Of a stretch of DNA of 64,000 nucleotides, positions 62,375-64,000 are shown in pieces. The stretch comes from Pseudomonas entomophila (lineage in GTDB: Bacteria > Pseudomonadota > Gammaproteobacteria > Pseudomonadales > Pseudomonadaceae), in assembly GCF_029478665.1 (NCBI RefSeq), contig NZ_JARPQB010000013.1, positions 111,906 to 175,905 on the forward strand. The letters run 5' to 3'. Made by a program: the position numbers and the translations under genes. A model generated the notes under the pieces. The model did not search any database, was not told where the DNA came from, and saw only the letters and a program-made list of their open reading frames with translations. How positions within the stretch are numbered: the first letter of the stretch is position 1; every line of letters begins with the position of its first letter.

Positions 62375-63595
62375 ATGGGTGCGCTTTCCCATCTGCGGGT
62401 GCTGGATCTTTCCCGGGTACTGGCCGGCCCCTGGTCCGGCCAGATCCTGGCTGACCTTGGCGCTGACGTGATCAAGGTCGAGCGTCCGGGCTCGGGTGAC
62501 GACACCCGCTCCTGGGGGCCGCCCTTCCTGCGTGATGCCCACGGCGAGAACACCAGCGAGGCGGCCTACTACCTGTCGGCCAACCGCAACAAACGCTCGG
62601 TGACCATCGACTTCACCCAGCCGGAAGGTCAGCGCCTGGTGCGGGAGCTGGCGGCGAAGTCGGATATCGTCATCGAGAACTTCAAGGTCGGCGGGTTGGC
62701 TGGCTATGGGTTGGATTACCAGAGCCTGAAGGCGGTCAATCCGAAGCTCATCTATTGCTCGATCACAGGCTTTGGCCAGACGGGGCCGTATGCCAAGCGT
62801 GCGGGCTATGATTTCATGATTCAGGGGCTGGGTGGGTTGATGAGCCTGACCGGACGCCCCGAGGGAGAGGAAGGCGCGGGCCCGATGAAGGTCGGGGTCG
62901 CTCTGACCGACATCCTGACTGGCCTGTATTCCACCGTGGCGATCCTGGCTGCTCTCGCCCACCGTGACCAGGCCGGTATTGGCCAGCACATCGACATGGC
63001 GCTGTTGGATGTACAAGTGGCCTGCCTGGCCAACCAGGCGATGAACTACCTCACCACGGGTAGCGCTCCCCGTCGTTTGGGTAACGCTCACCCCAATATC
63101 GTGCCTTACCAGGACTTCCCGACGGCGGATGGCGATTTCATCCTCACCGTGGGTAACGATGGGCAGTTCCGCAAGTTCGCCGAGGTGGCTGGTCAGCCGC
63201 AGTGGGCGGATGATCCGCGGTTTGCCACTAACAAGCAGAGGGTGGCTAATCGGGCCGAGCTGATTCCGTTGATTCGTCAGGCCACGGTGTTCAAGACCAC
63301 GGCGCAGTGGATCGGTGAGCTGGAGAAGGCGGGTGTACCTTGTGGCCCGATCAATGACCTGGCGCGGATGTTCCAGGATCCGCAGGTGCTTGCGCGGGGG
63401 TTGGCGGTGAAGATGGATCATCCGTTGGCGGGCAGTGTGCCGCAGGTGGCGAGCCCGATCAGGTTGTCGGAGACGCCGGTGGAGTATCGACAGGCGCCAC
63501 CGTTGCTGGGGGAGCATACCGAGGCGGTGCTGGGCGATGTGCTGGGGTTGGATGCTGGGGCTGTGGAGCGGTTGCGGGCTGCCGGGGTGTTGTGA
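62375..63595 (+). CDS. CaiB/BaiF family CoA-transferase (glutarate activation)
   Basis: A 406-residue class III CoA-transferase. N-terminal LRVLDLSRVLAGPWSGQILADLGADVIKVE, written here by its key parts LDLSRVLAGPW and ADVIKVE; the catalytic Asp is in MALLDVQVACLANQ (about residue 210). Co-transcription with gcdH suggests it makes glutaryl-CoA from glutarate, as the human counterpart SUGCT does. Ribosome site AGAGGAG. Ends in a terminator. Confidence 0.93.
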   Translation: MGALSHLRVLDLSRVLAGPWSGQILADLGADVIKVERPGSGDDTRSWGPPFLRDAHGENTSEAAYYLSANRNKRSVTIDFTQPEGQRLVRELAAKSDIVIENFKVGGLAGYGLDYQSLKAVNPKLIYCSITGFGQTGPYAKRAGYDFMIQGLGGLMSLTGRPEGEEGAGPMKVGVALTDILTGLYSTVAILAALAHRDQAGIGQHIDMALLDVQVACLANQAMNYLTTGSAPRRLGNAHPNIVPYQDFPTADGDFILTVGNDGQFRKFAEVAGQPQWADDPRFATNKQRVANRAELIPLIRQATVFKTTAQWIGELEKAGVPCGPINDLARMFQDPQVLARGLAVKMDHPLAGSVPQVASPIRLSETPVEYRQAPPLLGEHTEAVLGDVLGLDAGAVERLRAAGVL

Positions 63596-63607
63596 GGCTA
63601 TATAGAG

Positions 63608-63640
63608 AGCGGGGAGGCCGACAGGCCTCTCCGCTTTGCT
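63608..63640 (+). terminator. Intrinsic terminator of gcdH-CoA-transferase operon
   Basis: AGCGGGGAGGCC and GGCCTCTCCGCT form a 12-bp stem (one G-U type mismatch) with a GACA loop, followed by TTGCTTTT. Confidence 0.85.
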
Positions 63641-63741
63641 TTTGGGGCTTCTATATAGATGGCGTTGTGGCTGGCAGGTGCCTGTCTTTAGATTGTGTTG
63701 GTCTTGAGAGGTGCCTACCTTGGTTTCTCCAGCGCCTGTCA

Positions 63742-63929
63742 GATCGAGCGCCGCCGCGCGGCGCATCGCGGATGAATCCGCTCCTACATCTATTGCAACG
63801 TGCCGCACCTATGAGGCCATGGTTGCTCGCCTGGGGGTTCGGCAAAATACCGCGTCGTGCCCGTTGGCTTGGAACAAACCCGTGTAGGAGCGGATTCATC
63901 CGCGATGCGCCGCGCGGCGGCGCTCGATC
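63742..63929. repeat. REP doublet (REPIN) with perfect 46-bp inverted arms
   Basis: Arms 63742-63787 and 63884-63929 are exact inverted copies over 46 bp (left arm ends GAATCCGCTCCTAC, right arm begins GTAGGAGCGGATTC). The 96-bp spacer begins ATCTATTGCAACGTG, shared with the spacer of the 35304 copy. Confidence 0.92.
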
Positions 63930-64000
63930 TCAACGGCGGTGCAGGTGCTGAGCGCACGCCTGGCGGCCGTTATGCAGTCTTCTCGCTAATTATTTGAAAT

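Larger units (their letters stand above)
63596..64000. other. Right-end noncoding region (405 bp)
   Basis: Contains the terminator, a REP doublet and short AT-rich sequence up to the window edge. No gene is seen. Confidence 0.75.

Noticed and set aside
61079..63808. A 909-codon open frame on the minus strand across gcdH and the CoA-transferase gene
   Set aside because: It is fully antisense to two genes with intact catalytic motifs; long antisense frames are common in high-GC Pseudomonas DNA and the product shows no recognisable domain.

Overview
The window is chromosomal DNA of a fluorescent pseudomonad, most likely the Pseudomonas putida group. Evidence: high GC with few intergenic gaps, gene order (cox operon, metNIQ, zur-znu, polA-engB, cc4, dsbA, kinB-algB, gltP, pnt, gcdRH) matching the P. 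putida core chromosome as I know it, and many short REP palindromes containing GTAGGAG between genes. I see no phage, IS element, tRNA, rRNA or CRISPR array. Almost everything is housekeeping or conserved accessory metabolism.

Layout. 1-2.5 kb: 3' part of a beta-carbonic anhydrase and a SulP anion transporter. 2.5-12 kb: a hypothetical gene, then the complete aa3/caa3 cytochrome c oxidase operon (coxB, coxA, ctaG, coxC) with assembly genes (SURF1, a CxxxC membrane protein, ctaA heme A synthase, cyoE heme O synthase, Sco). A sigma-S-like CTATACT promoter precedes coxB. 12-15.5 kb: metNIQ methionine importer and a lipoprotein. 15.6-18.7 kb: zinc uptake, zur-znuCB divergent from znuA, with a candidate Zur box between. 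18.7-23.3 kb: thrB, a DUF2782 protein, polA, and behind polA a small RNA gene matching ErsA/Spot 42 in position and form. 23.3-32 kb: engB, two c-type cytochromes, dsbA, an EEP-family hydrolase, a diguanylate cyclase, an amidase lipoprotein and an EAL phosphodiesterase.

32-38.7 kb: kinB-algB two-component system; a divergent three-gene set (small membrane protein, DUF1328, Ivy-like protein) behind a textbook sigma-54 promoter with an IHF site and upstream inverted repeat; then gltP. 38.8-43.6 kb: SpmAB-type fusion and a four-gene Mla-like lipid ABC system. 43.7-50.4 kb: DUF5924 membrane protein, M16 peptidase, Na/Pi cotransporter-like protein, TerC protein, citrate transporter. 50.6-54.7 kb: GFA-like protein; an uncharacterised operon of three DUF2388 paralogues plus a DUF4105 protein; a DUF1127 gene flanked by repeated ACAGTA/ACTGT boxes. 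55-64 kb: acetyl/succinate CoA-transferase, three-gene transhydrogenase (pntAA-pntAB-pntB), and the glutarate pathway module gcdR-gcdH-CoA transferase.

Most interesting items: the sigma-54 architecture driving an Ivy-like gene with a non-canonical inhibitor loop; the DUF2388x3-DUF4105 operon; the ACAGTA box cluster around DUF1127; a second CxxxC Sco-like protein in the cox operon; the ErsA locus; and a REP doublet with perfect 46-bp arms whose spacer is shared with another copy.
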